Assembly (NCBI GenBank): GCA_009838975.1
Contig: VXQO01000033.1
Location: 1-36,388 of the forward strand
Source: Gemmatimonadota bacterium
GTDB lineage: Bacteria > Gemmatimonadota > Gemmatimonadetes > Longimicrobiales > Gaopeijiaceae
Length of the DNA: 36,388 bases
Direction of reading: 5' to 3'
The position numbers and the translations under genes are program-made. Under the pieces are notes generated by a model. The model searched no databases. It worked only from the letters and a program-made list of their open reading frames with translations, and had not been told where the DNA came from. Positions 7,613 through 15,722 of the stretch are shown here, piece after piece; positions within the stretch are counted from its first letter, which is position 1; each line of letters starts with the position of its first letter.

Positions 7613-9364
7613 TCACGGCACCCCCGGTGGCGGCACCCGTCGCTGCGTCGCCTGCTCGAAGGCGTAGGCCAACTCGATGAGGCGTGCTTCGCTGCAATTG
7701 GCTCCCGTAAAGCCCACGCCGAAGGGCGCGGGGCGGGCGTCGAACCCCTCCGGGAACGGCTGCGCGGGCTCGTTCGGCACGAAACCGAAGGGCACCACGA
7801 TGATCGGCGTGCCGGACCGGGCGGCGAGCCCCGCGCCCCGGCTGCCGGGGGTCAGGATCGCGTCGAGCTCGTGCTCCGCGAGAACCGCTTCGATCCCGCG
7901 CGTCCGGCTCAGCAACCGATCCCTGGCCATGTCGGCCTCGTTGCGCGCGCGGTCGGCCTCGACGTCCATCTCATCGGAGATGTCGAACCGGGCCTGACCG
8001 TACCTGATGGCGCCCGCGCGCCCGTGTGCGGCGTTCCACCCGCGCAGCTCGGTGAGCGTGGCCACCGGCGCGTCCGGCCCCAGCGTGGCCAGCCACGCGT
8101 TGAAGTCCCGCTTCGCGCCGTACTTGAAGTTCACCGAGCAGTCCTCGTCGGCGCCCTTCCCCTGGTGGCCCCCCGCGCAGAACCCCCACGCGGCGAAGTT
8201 CGAGTCCGGGTCAGTCGTCGCGTAGCTGGGCACGTCGGCCGGGTCGACCACCACCGCACCCTGGGCCTCCAGCACCGCGATCGCTTCCTCCATGAGCGCG
8301 CGCTGAGCCTCGGTGAGCCCGCCGCGTCCCCGGTCCTCGCCGTCCAGCCGGATCGGGTCGTAGTAGAACGCCCGCGGGATGCCGATGCGGGCGCCGCGCA
8401 GCCCGTCCGGGTTCAGGAAAGGCCGGTAGTCGCGCCCGGGCGGCGGCTCGCAGACCTCGGTCGCGGGGTCGTTCGGGTCGGGCGCCGCGCGCTCCATCCC
8501 GCCGAGCAGGATGGCGGCGTCGGCCACGGTGCGCGCCATGGGCCCGGCCATGTCGTGGTCGAGGGTGACCGGCGCGATCCCCCAGCGGCTGATCCGTCCC
8601 AGCGTCGGGCGTATCCCCACCAGCATGTTGGCGTTCGACGGGCTGATCACGGAGCCGCCGGTGTCGGTCCCGACGTTCGCGGCCCAGAAGCTGGCCGCGG
8701 TTCCGACGCCGGAGCTCGACCCGCCGGTGCTCAGCGCGGGACGTCCGTCGAAGGTGGCCGGGCGAGGGTCTCGGCGCGGGTCGTACGGGTTGTAGGCGAA
8801 CCCGGTCAGCGCGTTGTAGTTCCCGGGCATGGGATTGGGAGGCCCCGCCATCCAGTTCGCGAACTCGGTGAGCCCCGCCTTGGCGATGATGATCGCGCCC
8901 GCGTCGCGCAGGTTGGTGGTCAGCGTGGCCTCGTACGGCGGCACGTAGCCGTCGAAGGCCAGCGCCCCGGCCGTGGTGGGGAGATGGGTCGTGTGGATGT
9001 TGTCCTTGAGCGCGACCGGGATGCCGTGAAGAGGTCCCCGCACATTGCCGGCCGCGCGCTCGTCGTCCAACGCGTCGGCTTCGGCCAGCGCGTTCTCGTT
9101 GACGGAGATGGCGGCGTTCAGCCTCTCCTCGTAGAGCGCGATCCGCACCAGGTATGCGGTAACGAGCTGTCGCGACGTGAGCTCCCCGCGCTCCATCGCG
9201 GCCTGCAGTTGGGGGATCGAGGCTTCCACAACCGGAAACGGCCCGAGTTCGGTAGCGGGGACTGAGCACGAGGCGAACGCCAAGACGGCGGTGAGGCTCC
9301 ACCAGCCCTTCGCCGAACGCGAATAGTAATGCCAACATGACAATTTGTAATGTTTTCTTGACAT
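7613..9364 (-). CDS. exported amidase (amidase-signature family)
   Basis: A 583-residue Ser-cisSer-Lys hydrolase. The catalytic Lys is in PVALKDN (Lys120), the cis-Ser in TGGSSSG (about 217) and the nucleophile in GTDTGGSV (Ser238). The N-terminus is basic, then hydrophobic, and ends in AFASC, a weak lipobox, so periplasmic or lipoprotein location is likely. Start choice is uncertain: ATG 9364 has GAGG just upstream, but codons 5-16 are unusually AT-rich and overlap a motif shared with the YtcJ-like gene. A TTG at 9343 lies at the same place in that motif as an ATG in the other gene. The 5' end may therefore be regulatory rather than coding. The substrate is unknown; no GatB or GatC is near, which argues against a tRNA amidotransferase. 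Confidence 0.85.
   Translation of the reverse strand: MSRKHYKLSCWHYYSRSAKGWWSLTAVLAFASCSVPATELGPFPVVEASIPQLQAAMERGELTSRQLVTAYLVRIALYEERLNAAISVNENALAEADALDDERAAGNVRGPLHGIPVALKDNIHTTHLPTTAGALAFDGYVPPYEATLTTNLRDAGAIIIAKAGLTEFANWMAGPPNPMPGNYNALTGFAYNPYDPRRDPRPATFDGRPALSTGGSSSGVGTAASFWAANVGTDTGGSVISPSNANMLVGIRPTLGRISRWGIAPVTLDHDMAGPMARTVADAAILLGGMERAAPDPNDPATEVCEPPPGRDYRPFLNPDGLRGARIGIPRAFYYDPIRLDGEDRGRGGLTEAQRALMEEAIAVLEAQGAVVVDPADVPSYATTDPDSNFAAWGFCAGGHQGKGADEDCSVNFKYGAKRDFNAWLATLGPDAPVATLTELRGWNAAHGRAGAIRYGQARFDISDEMDVEADRARNEADMARDRLLSRTRGIEAVLAEHELDAILTPGSRGAGLAARSGTPIIVVPFGFVPNEPAQPFPEGFDARPAPFGVGFTGANCSEARLIELAYAFEQATQRRVPPPGVP
9336..9352 (-). promoter_or_regulatory. 17-base motif shared with the YtcJ-like gene
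   Basis: On the minus strand this reads ATTACAAATTGTCATGT. The copy at 17771-17787 (plus strand) is ATTACAATATGTCATGT, identical at 15 of 17 positions. Both lie at the AT-rich 5' end of a gene for an exported hydrolase, just ahead of the signal-peptide codons, and in the same codon phase. A shared operator, promoter or translation element is plausible. Confidence 0.45.
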
Positions 9365-9413
9365 GACCTCGTTCCCGAGACGGTCTTCTGACCCCCAATC
9401 CTAGCCATTCCTA

Positions 9414-9422
9414 TGTTAGAAT
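9414..9422 (+). promoter_or_regulatory. possible extended -10 promoter of the AbiE operon
   Basis: TG-T-TAGAAT matches an extended -10 element, 78 bases upstream of the AbiEi start. No good -35 hexamer is present, as is common for extended -10 promoters. AbiEi proteins repress their own promoters, so operator sites would be expected in 9423-9500, but I see no clear repeat there. Confidence 0.3.
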
Positions 9423-9500
9423 GACCAGTATTCGTATCGCAGACCAGTCCGATTCTCTGCGGACGGCGCCTTTTCCATCACATACACAGACAATCGTATC

Positions 9501-10283
9501 ATGTTTGCTCGTGACTACGTCGCCGACCTGGCGACGCGTGGACGACATCATTTCACGACCGATGAGGCGGTCGCCGCCATCCGGAGCACCAGGAGCACCG
9601 TGCGAGCGCAGCTCCGGCGGCTGAATGCCCGTGGCGTCATCGCTGAGCCGGTGCGGGGCTTCAACATCATCGTCCCGGCAGAGTACAGGAGTCGCGGCTG
9701 TCTGCCCGCGGAGCAGTTCATTCCGCAATTGATGCATCTTGTCGGCGAACCCTACTACTTCGCCCTGCTCAGCGCGGCGGAGAGGTACGGCGCGGCGCAC
9801 CAGCGGCCACAGGTTGTCCAGGTGATGGCTCGCAGGAACCGCGCGGCGATCGAGTGCGGGCAGGTACGCGTTGAGTTCGTTGCGCGGCATGACCTCGATC
9901 GAATGTTCGTGAAAGAGTTCAACACGCCTCGAGGTGCAGCTCGCTATTCGAGCCCCGAGGTAACCGCACTGGAGCTCGTCGGCTACCCACACCACGCGGG
10001 CGGCATTGCCAACGTCGCAACGGTCCTTCGCGATCTTGTGGAGGAGATGGAGGCGGACGTTCTCGCGCGGGCCGCGGGTCTCTCCCCGGTGAGTTGGTCG
10101 CAACGCCTGGGATACCTCCTCCAGCGTTTCGTGGAATCGGACCTGGCGGAGACGCTGGCGCCCCTGGTTGGCGAACAGGCTCGCAGCTACACCCCGCTAC
10201 GCCGAGCGGCGGCGAGTTCCGGAGCTGCGCGCGACGCGAGTTGGAAACTCATCGTGAACGTCGACATCGAACCGGACGAATGA
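9501..10283 (+). CDS. abiEi: AbiEi-type antitoxin, type IV toxin-antitoxin system
   Basis: A 260-residue protein with an N-terminal winged helix (FTTDEAVAAIRSTRSTVRAQLRRLNARG, about residues 18-45) that would bind DNA and autoregulate. The AbiEi C-terminal antitoxin domain follows, ending in the family-typical WKLIVNVDIEPDE. AbiEi antitoxins neutralise the nucleotidyltransferase toxin without direct binding, and AbiE systems give abortive phage resistance. The stop overlaps the next ATG in a 4-base ATGA, so the pair is translationally coupled in antitoxin-toxin order. No clear Shine-Dalgarno precedes ATG 9501. It looks intact. Confidence 0.85.
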   Translation: MFARDYVADLATRGRHHFTTDEAVAAIRSTRSTVRAQLRRLNARGVIAEPVRGFNIIVPAEYRSRGCLPAEQFIPQLMHLVGEPYYFALLSAAERYGAAHQRPQVVQVMARRNRAAIECGQVRVEFVARHDLDRMFVKEFNTPRGAARYSSPEVTALELVGYPHHAGGIANVATVLRDLVEEMEADVLARAAGLSPVSWSQRLGYLLQRFVESDLAETLAPLVGEQARSYTPLRRAAASSGAARDASWKLIVNVDIEPDE

Positions 10284-11095
10284 TCCCCCGGGACTACATC
10301 ACGTCGTGGCGTATCCACGCGCCCTGGGCAACCGACGCGCAGGTCGAGCAGGATCTCGTCGTCAGTCGCGCGCTCGTCGAACTCTTTGGAGTGCCCGATC
10401 TGGCCGGCGCGCTCGCCTTTCGCGGGGGCACGGCACTGTACAAGCTGCACCTGACGCCTCCTCCCCGATACTCGGAGGGTATCGATCTCGTGCAGGTCCG
10501 CGCGGAGCCGATCGGGAATACGCTCAGCCAGATGCGGTCGGTACTCGATCCCTGGTTAGGACCGCCCCGATGGCAGCTCAAGGAGGGAAGCGTCAACCTC
10601 GTCTATCGATTTGAATCCGAGGACCGGCCTCCGCTGAGGCTCCGCTTGAAGATCGAGATAAACACCCGCGAGCACTTCACGGAGTTTGGGCTCCAAAGGA
10701 TGCCGCTTGAGGTCGATAGCCGCTGGTTCAGCGGGTCCGCAGAAGTGAGCACGTACGCGCTGGACGAGCTTCTCGGAAGCAAACTCAGGGCGCTCTACCA
10801 GCGGAAGAAGGGTCGCGATCTGTTCGACCTGTGGCATGCCCTGGAGACGGGTCGGGTCGACGTGCCCAGGGTGGTCGCCTGCTTCCGGCGCTACATGAAA
10901 GAAGGCGGCAACTCCGCAACTCGTGCGCAATTCGAGGAGAATCTGGAAGGAAAGCGCAGGCTGCCCGACTTCCGTGAAGACATGCGTCCGCTGCTTCGCC
11001 CAGGGTTCCCATGGGATGTCGACGTCGCCATGGACACGGTTCTGGAGCGTATCATCGCCTTGCTGCCGGGCGATCCGTGGAAGGGCTTCGGGTAG
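10280..11095 (+). CDS. abiEii: AbiEii-type nucleotidyltransferase toxin, catalytic Asp replaced
   Basis: A 271-residue member of the AbiEii/AbiGii toxin family (DNA polymerase beta-type nucleotidyltransferase). The FRGGTALYK motif sits at 48-55, a charged strand LRLKIEI at 121-127, and the C-terminal KLRALYQRKKGRDLFDL at 168-184. The metal-binding motif, normally SEDID, reads SEGID at 65-69: codon 67 is GGT (10478-10480) where Asp is expected, one base change from GAT. Asp69 is retained. Losing the first Asp of DxD should abolish nucleotidyl transfer, so the toxin is probably dead or altered although the frame is full length. ATG 10280 overlaps the antitoxin stop. The in-frame extension upstream is shadow coding. 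Confidence 0.85.
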   Translation: MIPRDYITSWRIHAPWATDAQVEQDLVVSRALVELFGVPDLAGALAFRGGTALYKLHLTPPPRYSEGIDLVQVRAEPIGNTLSQMRSVLDPWLGPPRWQLKEGSVNLVYRFESEDRPPLRLRLKIEINTREHFTEFGLQRMPLEVDSRWFSGSAEVSTYALDELLGSKLRALYQRKKGRDLFDLWHALETGRVDVPRVVACFRRYMKEGGNSATRAQFEENLEGKRRLPDFREDMRPLLRPGFPWDVDVAMDTVLERIIALLPGDPWKGFG

Positions 11096-11127
11096 CCCAA
11101 CCTTACTTCATTCGCTCCATGGGTGCG

Positions 11128-12309
11128 TCAGGAGGCGTGCCACGCCGCCAGCACCGCCCGCTCCTTCTCGCGGCTCATCCCGAAGCGGCGCTCCTCCCAC
11201 TCCGACGCTGGACGAGTCCTGTGCCAGTCGAGGGTGTCCTTCGTCGTGACCGCCAACGACCGATAGGTGAGCCCGGCGGCCACCGCCTTGCTCACGTCGA
11301 CGTACTGGAGTTCGTCGCCGGGCACCCACGCGGGCAGGTCGCGCCACGGAATCGTGTCGTTCGCCTGCAGGAAGTCCGACGGCACCCACGTGAACTGCAC
11401 CGGCCGGCTCGTCACTGCGCGGATCCCGTACAGCGTCTCCGCCATCGAGAGCCGGCTCGCGGGGCCGGTCGCGTTGAAGTCACCCATGATCCCTTCCTCG
11501 GCGACCCTCACCGTCCACTCGGTGAGGTCGCGCTGGTCGATGATCTGGTTCGAGTGGTCGGGGTTGCCGGGCGCGAGCACCTCACCCCCCTGCTCGATGC
11601 GCACCGGCCAGTAGGTGAACCGGTCGGTGGGATCGGTGGGCCCGACGATCAGCCCGGGGCGGATCACGGTGGTGCGGCCCGGGAAGGCCGCGTGCGCGAT
11701 GTCCTCGCTCAGCCGCTTCATCAGGCCGTAGTGGGCGTCGTCGCCGTCCTGCCACCCCTCCGGGGGCTCGAAGCGCGGGTAGCCTTCGGGAACGGCAGGC
11801 TCCCACAGCACGGTGTCCTTCTTGTCGAAGTTCATGCCCTGGATCGCGTAGGCCGATATCGACGAGACGAAGATGTAGTGCTCGACCGCGTCCTTGAGGA
11901 GCTCGGTGCTGAGCTGCGCCCAGCGATAGTTCTGGCAGTTGTTGTCGAAGACGACGTCCCAGCTCCGCCCCTCCAGCGCGGAATGGTCGCCGTTGCGGTC
12001 CCCGACCAGGCGCTCGACGCTGTCGGGCAGGGCCGCGTCGGCCCGGCCCCGCGTGAAGATCGTCACCTCGTGCCCGCGCTCCACCGCGTACCGGACCGTG
12101 TGGGGCCCGATGAACCCGGTCCCTCCAAGGATGAGGAAGCGCTTCGGCGCCTGGGACCGGGCGGTCGGTGCAGGGCCGGAACCGGGCAGGGCCGCGGCAG
12201 CCTTGGGACCCGTGACGGCACCCATGGCGAGCCCGGCGCCCGCGGCTCCGGCGGTCAGGACAAAGTCACGCCGGCTGGGGGCGGGTCGTGTCGGGTCTTT
12301 CGTCTTCAT
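11128..12309 (-). CDS. Tat-exported NAD(P)-dependent epimerase/dehydratase
   Basis: A 393-residue protein. The twin-arginine signal SRRDFVLTAG (12-21) with a following Ala/Gly-rich stretch predicts Tat export of a folded protein. The Rossmann nucleotide loop is GGTGFIG (62-68), and YGLMK gives the YxxxK catalytic pair of extended short-chain dehydrogenases. VGPTDPTDRFTYWPVRI matches the substrate-side region of sugar epimerases. Export of an NAD(P) enzyme fits the Tat route, which carries proteins with bound cofactor. AGGAGG lies 9 bases before the ATG. It is a paralogue of the protein at 16570-17745; both carry the RFTYWPVRI and YGIRAVT stretches. The sugar substrate is unknown. A Tat-exported reductase rather than an epimerase is possible. 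Confidence 0.85.
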   Translation of the reverse strand: MKTKDPTRPAPSRRDFVLTAGAAGAGLAMGAVTGPKAAAALPGSGPAPTARSQAPKRFLILGGTGFIGPHTVRYAVERGHEVTIFTRGRADAALPDSVERLVGDRNGDHSALEGRSWDVVFDNNCQNYRWAQLSTELLKDAVEHYIFVSSISAYAIQGMNFDKKDTVLWEPAVPEGYPRFEPPEGWQDGDDAHYGLMKRLSEDIAHAAFPGRTTVIRPGLIVGPTDPTDRFTYWPVRIEQGGEVLAPGNPDHSNQIIDQRDLTEWTVRVAEEGIMGDFNATGPASRLSMAETLYGIRAVTSRPVQFTWVPSDFLQANDTIPWRDLPAWVPGDELQYVDVSKAVAAGLTYRSLAVTTKDTLDWHRTRPASEWEERRFGMSREKERAVLAAWHAS

Positions 12310-12332
12310 CTCGGATTACCTCCTGGGGAACC

Positions 12333-12349
12333 ATGTCCGGGACATCATA
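12333..12349 (-). promoter_or_regulatory. possible promoter and operator of the Tat epimerase
   Basis: On the minus strand TATGAT (12344-12349) fits a -10 hexamer about 35 bases upstream of the start. ATGTCC-G-GGACAT (12333-12345), a 6-base inverted repeat, overlaps the expected transcription start, as many repressor sites do. No convincing -35 is seen. The rest of the 208-base divergent gap holds the two ribosome binding sites. Confidence 0.3.
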
Positions 12350-12517
12350 CTTGGGTGGCGGGTCGATGCCGGGCAACTCCGCGGGCGCGCATGCCATGGC
12401 CTCGGCTTGCCTGGCGATCCGGTGCGCACGCATTGTAAAGGGAGATCGGGGCCGCATCGCGCCCGGCGCGGAAACGGGGGCGGCTCCGCGAGATCGCTCT
12501 TGAAGGAGGACCTGCCC

Positions 12518-13891
12518 ATGCGCAGCCTGCATGTCCGCCCGGACCACATGTCAACCCCCCTGGCCGTCCTGGCCCTGGCCGTCGCCGCGACCCTCACCGC
12601 CCTTCCCGTCGCCGCACAGCAATCCGCGGCCAACGGCGCGGCCCACGAGACCCAGGTGACATTCAGCAAGGATGTCGCACCCATCCTCCAGGCCAACTGC
12701 GAGATCTGCCACCGGCCAGCGTCCGTGGGTCCCATGTCGCTCATGACCTACCAGGAGGTGCGCCGCTATGCATCGCGTGCGCGTGATCTCGTCTCGAAGC
12801 GCCTCATGCCTCCGTACCACCTCGACACCGGGGTCGGAATCCAGGAGATCAAGGACGACTGGCGGCTGAGCGACGAGGAGATCGAGACCGTCGTGGCGTG
12901 GGTGGACGCCGGAGCGCCCGAGGGAGACCCGGCCGACCTGCCGGCGGCGATCGAGTGGCCGAACGAGCAGAAGTGGCAGCTTGAGGACATCCTGGGCCCG
13001 CCCGATCACGTGATCAGGTCGACGCCGTTCGACGTGCCCGCCGAGGGCGGGGACACCTGGTGGCGTCCGCGCGTGCCCACGGGCCTTGACCAGGACAAGT
13101 GGGCGATGGCGTTCGAGACGCGGCCTTCGTTCCCGGCCGGCAGACAGGTCGTCCATCACGCGATCCCGCGCCTCCTGCGGCTAAACGACGAAGGCGAGTA
13201 CCGCCGTATCCAGAGCCTGTCCGAGTACGCCATGGGCAAGGTCGGCGAGATCGTGCCGGGCGACGCCGCGCGGCTGCTGAAGGCGGACGACATGGTCGAA
13301 TGGGACGCCCACTACTACCCCATGGGATACGACGTGCCGGGAGACCAGGTGGAGCTGGGAGTCTGGTTCCACGAGGAGGGGTATGAGCCTGAGTTCCAGC
13401 AGGACCTGCGCCTCTACCCGCTCCGGGGCGACATCGCGCTGGCGCCCGGCGGGACCGCGATGACGCAGGGCTTTCACCGGTGGGACCACCCCGTGCGCAT
13501 CGACAGCTACCAGCCGCACGGCCACGTGCACCTGCACGCGATGTCCATACAGGCGGTGTACCCCGACGGCAACGTCGAGCTCATCAGCATGGTCACGGAC
13601 TTCGACGCGCGCTGGCACCACAGCTACATCTACGAGGACGACGTCGCGCCGCTCCTCCCGACGGGCACGGTGGTCGTGCTCACCGGTTGGTACGACAACA
13701 CCGCCGATAACGAGCTCACGCCGGACCCGGAGATCTGGTACGCGCGCGGCTCGCGCACGATGGACGAGATGTCGCATGCGTGGATCGCCGTCACGCACCT
13801 GACCGAGGAAGGCTACCAGAAGCTGGTCGAGGAACGGGAGAGCCGGCTCGCGACCGACGACAACGGCAGCAACGGCGGCAACGGCAACTGA
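12518..13891 (+). CDS. secreted mono-haem, copper type II monooxygenase-like protein
   Basis: A 457-residue protein with a signal peptide (cleavage near VAAQ, about residue 34). A c-type haem site CEICH (61-65) follows in a small cytochrome-like domain; MPPYH (97-101) may give the axial Met. The C-terminal part resembles ascorbate-dependent type II copper monooxygenases: VVHHAI (His213-214) and AHYYP (His265) would bind one copper, PHGHVHLH (334-340) plus a Met in TMDEM (415/418) the other, and WYDNTADNELTPDPE is the family's late motif. An electron-fed periplasmic oxidation is inferred; the substrate is unknown. AAGGAGGA at 12503-12510 supports ATG 12518. The long upstream extension is antisense to the epimerase and spurious. 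The stop overlaps the next ATG by one base. Confidence 0.8.
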   Translation: MRSLHVRPDHMSTPLAVLALAVAATLTALPVAAQQSAANGAAHETQVTFSKDVAPILQANCEICHRPASVGPMSLMTYQEVRRYASRARDLVSKRLMPPYHLDTGVGIQEIKDDWRLSDEEIETVVAWVDAGAPEGDPADLPAAIEWPNEQKWQLEDILGPPDHVIRSTPFDVPAEGGDTWWRPRVPTGLDQDKWAMAFETRPSFPAGRQVVHHAIPRLLRLNDEGEYRRIQSLSEYAMGKVGEIVPGDAARLLKADDMVEWDAHYYPMGYDVPGDQVELGVWFHEEGYEPEFQQDLRLYPLRGDIALAPGGTAMTQGFHRWDHPVRIDSYQPHGHVHLHAMSIQAVYPDGNVELISMVTDFDARWHHSYIYEDDVAPLLPTGTVVVLTGWYDNTADNELTPDPEIWYARGSRTMDEMSHAWIAVTHLTEEGYQKLVEERESRLATDDNGSNGGNGN

Positions 13892-14766
13892 TGCGCGGCA
13901 CACAGGTGGCGCGGCCCCTGCTCGCGGCACTGATCCTGGTCATCGTGCAGGCGGCCGTCGGCGGGCCCCTGCACGCCCAGGAACGACAGCGGCTGCCTCT
14001 TGCCCCCATCCTCCCCAAAGGGGACGAAGTCGCCCCCTTCTTCGAGGGCTGGTACCGCAACGACAACGGCACGTTCACGCTCTCGTTCGGGTTCTTCAAC
14101 CTGAACAGCGAGCAGGTCCTCGACATCCCTGTCGGTCCCGACAACTTCATCGAGCCGGCCGAGTTCGACGGCATGCAGCCCACCCACTTCCCGGTGCGTC
14201 CGCGCAGGGACCGGGGCGTCTTCCACGTCACGGTGCCGGCTTCCTACGAGGACGGGGAGCAGGCGGTGGTGTGGACGATCACGGCGAATGGATGGACGAA
14301 CGCGACCCCTGGGCGCGTGGGCATCCCGGCGCTGCAGCTTGACTACGGACCTCGGGCCATGGGCTCGGTGTCGCCGGTCGTGCGCTTCAGCCCGGACGGG
14401 CCGGCGGGCCAGCACATCCAGGGCGCGTGGGGGGAGCCGCGCACCGCCACGGTCGGTGAGCCGCTCACGCTGACGCTATGGACGGAGGAGGTCTCCGTCC
14501 GCGCGCCCGACGACATGGTGAACCAGGTCGTCGACGTCGGGTTGAGCTGGTTCAAACACCAGGGTCCCGCCGGGGCCATCACGGTCGATCCGAGGCGCGT
14601 GACGGTGGAAGGCGGCACCGGCGAGGCCACCGCGAGCGTCGTGTTCAGCGAGCCCGGCGAGTACGTGCTGCGCGCGCGCATCGACAACTGGGATGCGAAC
14701 GACAGCACCGGCGGCGACCAGTGCTGCTGGACGAACGCCTATGTGCGTGTCACGGTTACGCCCTGA
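13891..14766 (+). CDS. secreted protein of unknown function next to the copper/haem protein
   Basis: A 291-residue protein with a signal peptide (RPLLAALILVIVQAAVGGPLHAQ, cleavage near residue 30). The body is rich in beta-strand patterns with few charged helices. It begins ILPKGDEVAPFFEGWYRNDN, contains FGFFNLN, and ends in an Ig-like stretch with VVFSEPGEYVLRARIDNWD. A CC pair lies near the C-terminus (QCCWTN). I do not recognise a named family. TGATG coupling to the copper/haem protein suggests a common periplasmic complex or a carrier for its substrate. The start is fixed by the overlap and the signal peptide. Confidence 0.8.
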   Translation: MRGTQVARPLLAALILVIVQAAVGGPLHAQERQRLPLAPILPKGDEVAPFFEGWYRNDNGTFTLSFGFFNLNSEQVLDIPVGPDNFIEPAEFDGMQPTHFPVRPRRDRGVFHVTVPASYEDGEQAVVWTITANGWTNATPGRVGIPALQLDYGPRAMGSVSPVVRFSPDGPAGQHIQGAWGEPRTATVGEPLTLTLWTEEVSVRAPDDMVNQVVDVGLSWFKHQGPAGAITVDPRRVTVEGGTGEATASVVFSEPGEYVLRARIDNWDANDSTGGDQCCWTNAYVRVTVTP

Positions 14767-14786
14767 CGTCCGGGTGATCGCCTGAC

Positions 14787-15722
14787 GTGGCCGTAATCGA
14801 GACAAGCGGGCTCACCAAGCGCTTTCCGGCGGTCCTGGCCGTCGACCGCGTCTCGCTCACGGTCGAGCAGGGCCAGGTCTTCGGCTTCCTGGGCCCGAAC
14901 GGCAGCGGCAAGACCACGACGATCGGGATGCTGATGGGCATCATCAAGCCCACAGCGGGGACATTTCGACTCTTCGGCGCAGGCGCCCCGCGAGATCTCC
15001 TGGCCGCGCGCGCGAGGGTCGGAGCCACGCTGGAGACGCCGAACTTCTACCCCTACCTCAGCGGCCGTGACAATCTGCGGATCGCTGCGGCGATCAAGGG
15101 GATCGGCAAGGCGCGGATCGAGGAGTGTCTGGAGATCGTGGGGCTGCGCGGGCGCGGCAAGCACCGCTTTCGGACCTACTCGCTGGGCATGAAGCAGCGG
15201 CTCGCGCTGGCGGCCACGATGCTGAACGACCCCGAGCTGATCGTGCTCGACGAGCCGGCCAACGGGCTGGATCCGAAGGGCATGAAGGAGGTGCGCGACA
15301 TCATCCGGCTGCTGGCGGACCGCGGCAAGACGATCTTCCTGTCGAGCCATCTCCTGTGGGAGGTGGAGCGCACGTGCACCCATGTTTCGATTGTGAGGAA
15401 GGGTCGGGTCGTCGGCACGGGGACGGTGGCCGAAATCGTCGGCGGCGAGATCAGCGCGGTCGTGCGTGCGGAAGATGACGAGGCGCTCTTCGCGGCCCTG
15501 AAGGCCTTCCCGGAGGCGACGTCCGTGCGCGCGTCCGACGAGGGGCTGGTGGTCGCGCTGGCGTCGGACGACCTCGCGGCCCTCAACCGGTATCTCGCGG
15601 GCCAGGGGATCTACGTCTCGCACCTGGCGCGGCGGCACCGGAGCCTCGAGGACGCCTTCATGGACCTGACCGGCGAGGACGGAGATCTGGGCCAGGCGTC
15701 GCTCACGGAGTTCGTGTCGTGA
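14787..15722 (+). CDS. ABC transporter ATP-binding protein
   Basis: A 311-residue ATPase of the CcmA/NatA-like subgroup. Walker A is GPNGSGKT (36-43), the signature is YSLGMKQRLALA near 132, and Walker B is LIVLDEPANGLDP. The switch His is in LSSHLLWEVE. After about residue 215 comes the C-terminal regulatory extension usual for export-type or lipid/antibiotic ABC ATPases. The start is GTG 14787, with a weak GGGTGA ahead of it, 20 bases after the previous stop. It overlaps the permease gene by 4 bases (GTGA). The pair probably exports or moves something made or used by the flanking envelope enzymes, but the cargo is unknown. Confidence 0.92.
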   Translation: MAVIETSGLTKRFPAVLAVDRVSLTVEQGQVFGFLGPNGSGKTTTIGMLMGIIKPTAGTFRLFGAGAPRDLLAARARVGATLETPNFYPYLSGRDNLRIAAAIKGIGKARIEECLEIVGLRGRGKHRFRTYSLGMKQRLALAATMLNDPELIVLDEPANGLDPKGMKEVRDIIRLLADRGKTIFLSSHLLWEVERTCTHVSIVRKGRVVGTGTVAEIVGGEISAVVRAEDDEALFAALKAFPEATSVRASDEGLVVALASDDLAALNRYLAGQGIYVSHLARRHRSLEDAFMDLTGEDGDLGQASLTEFVS

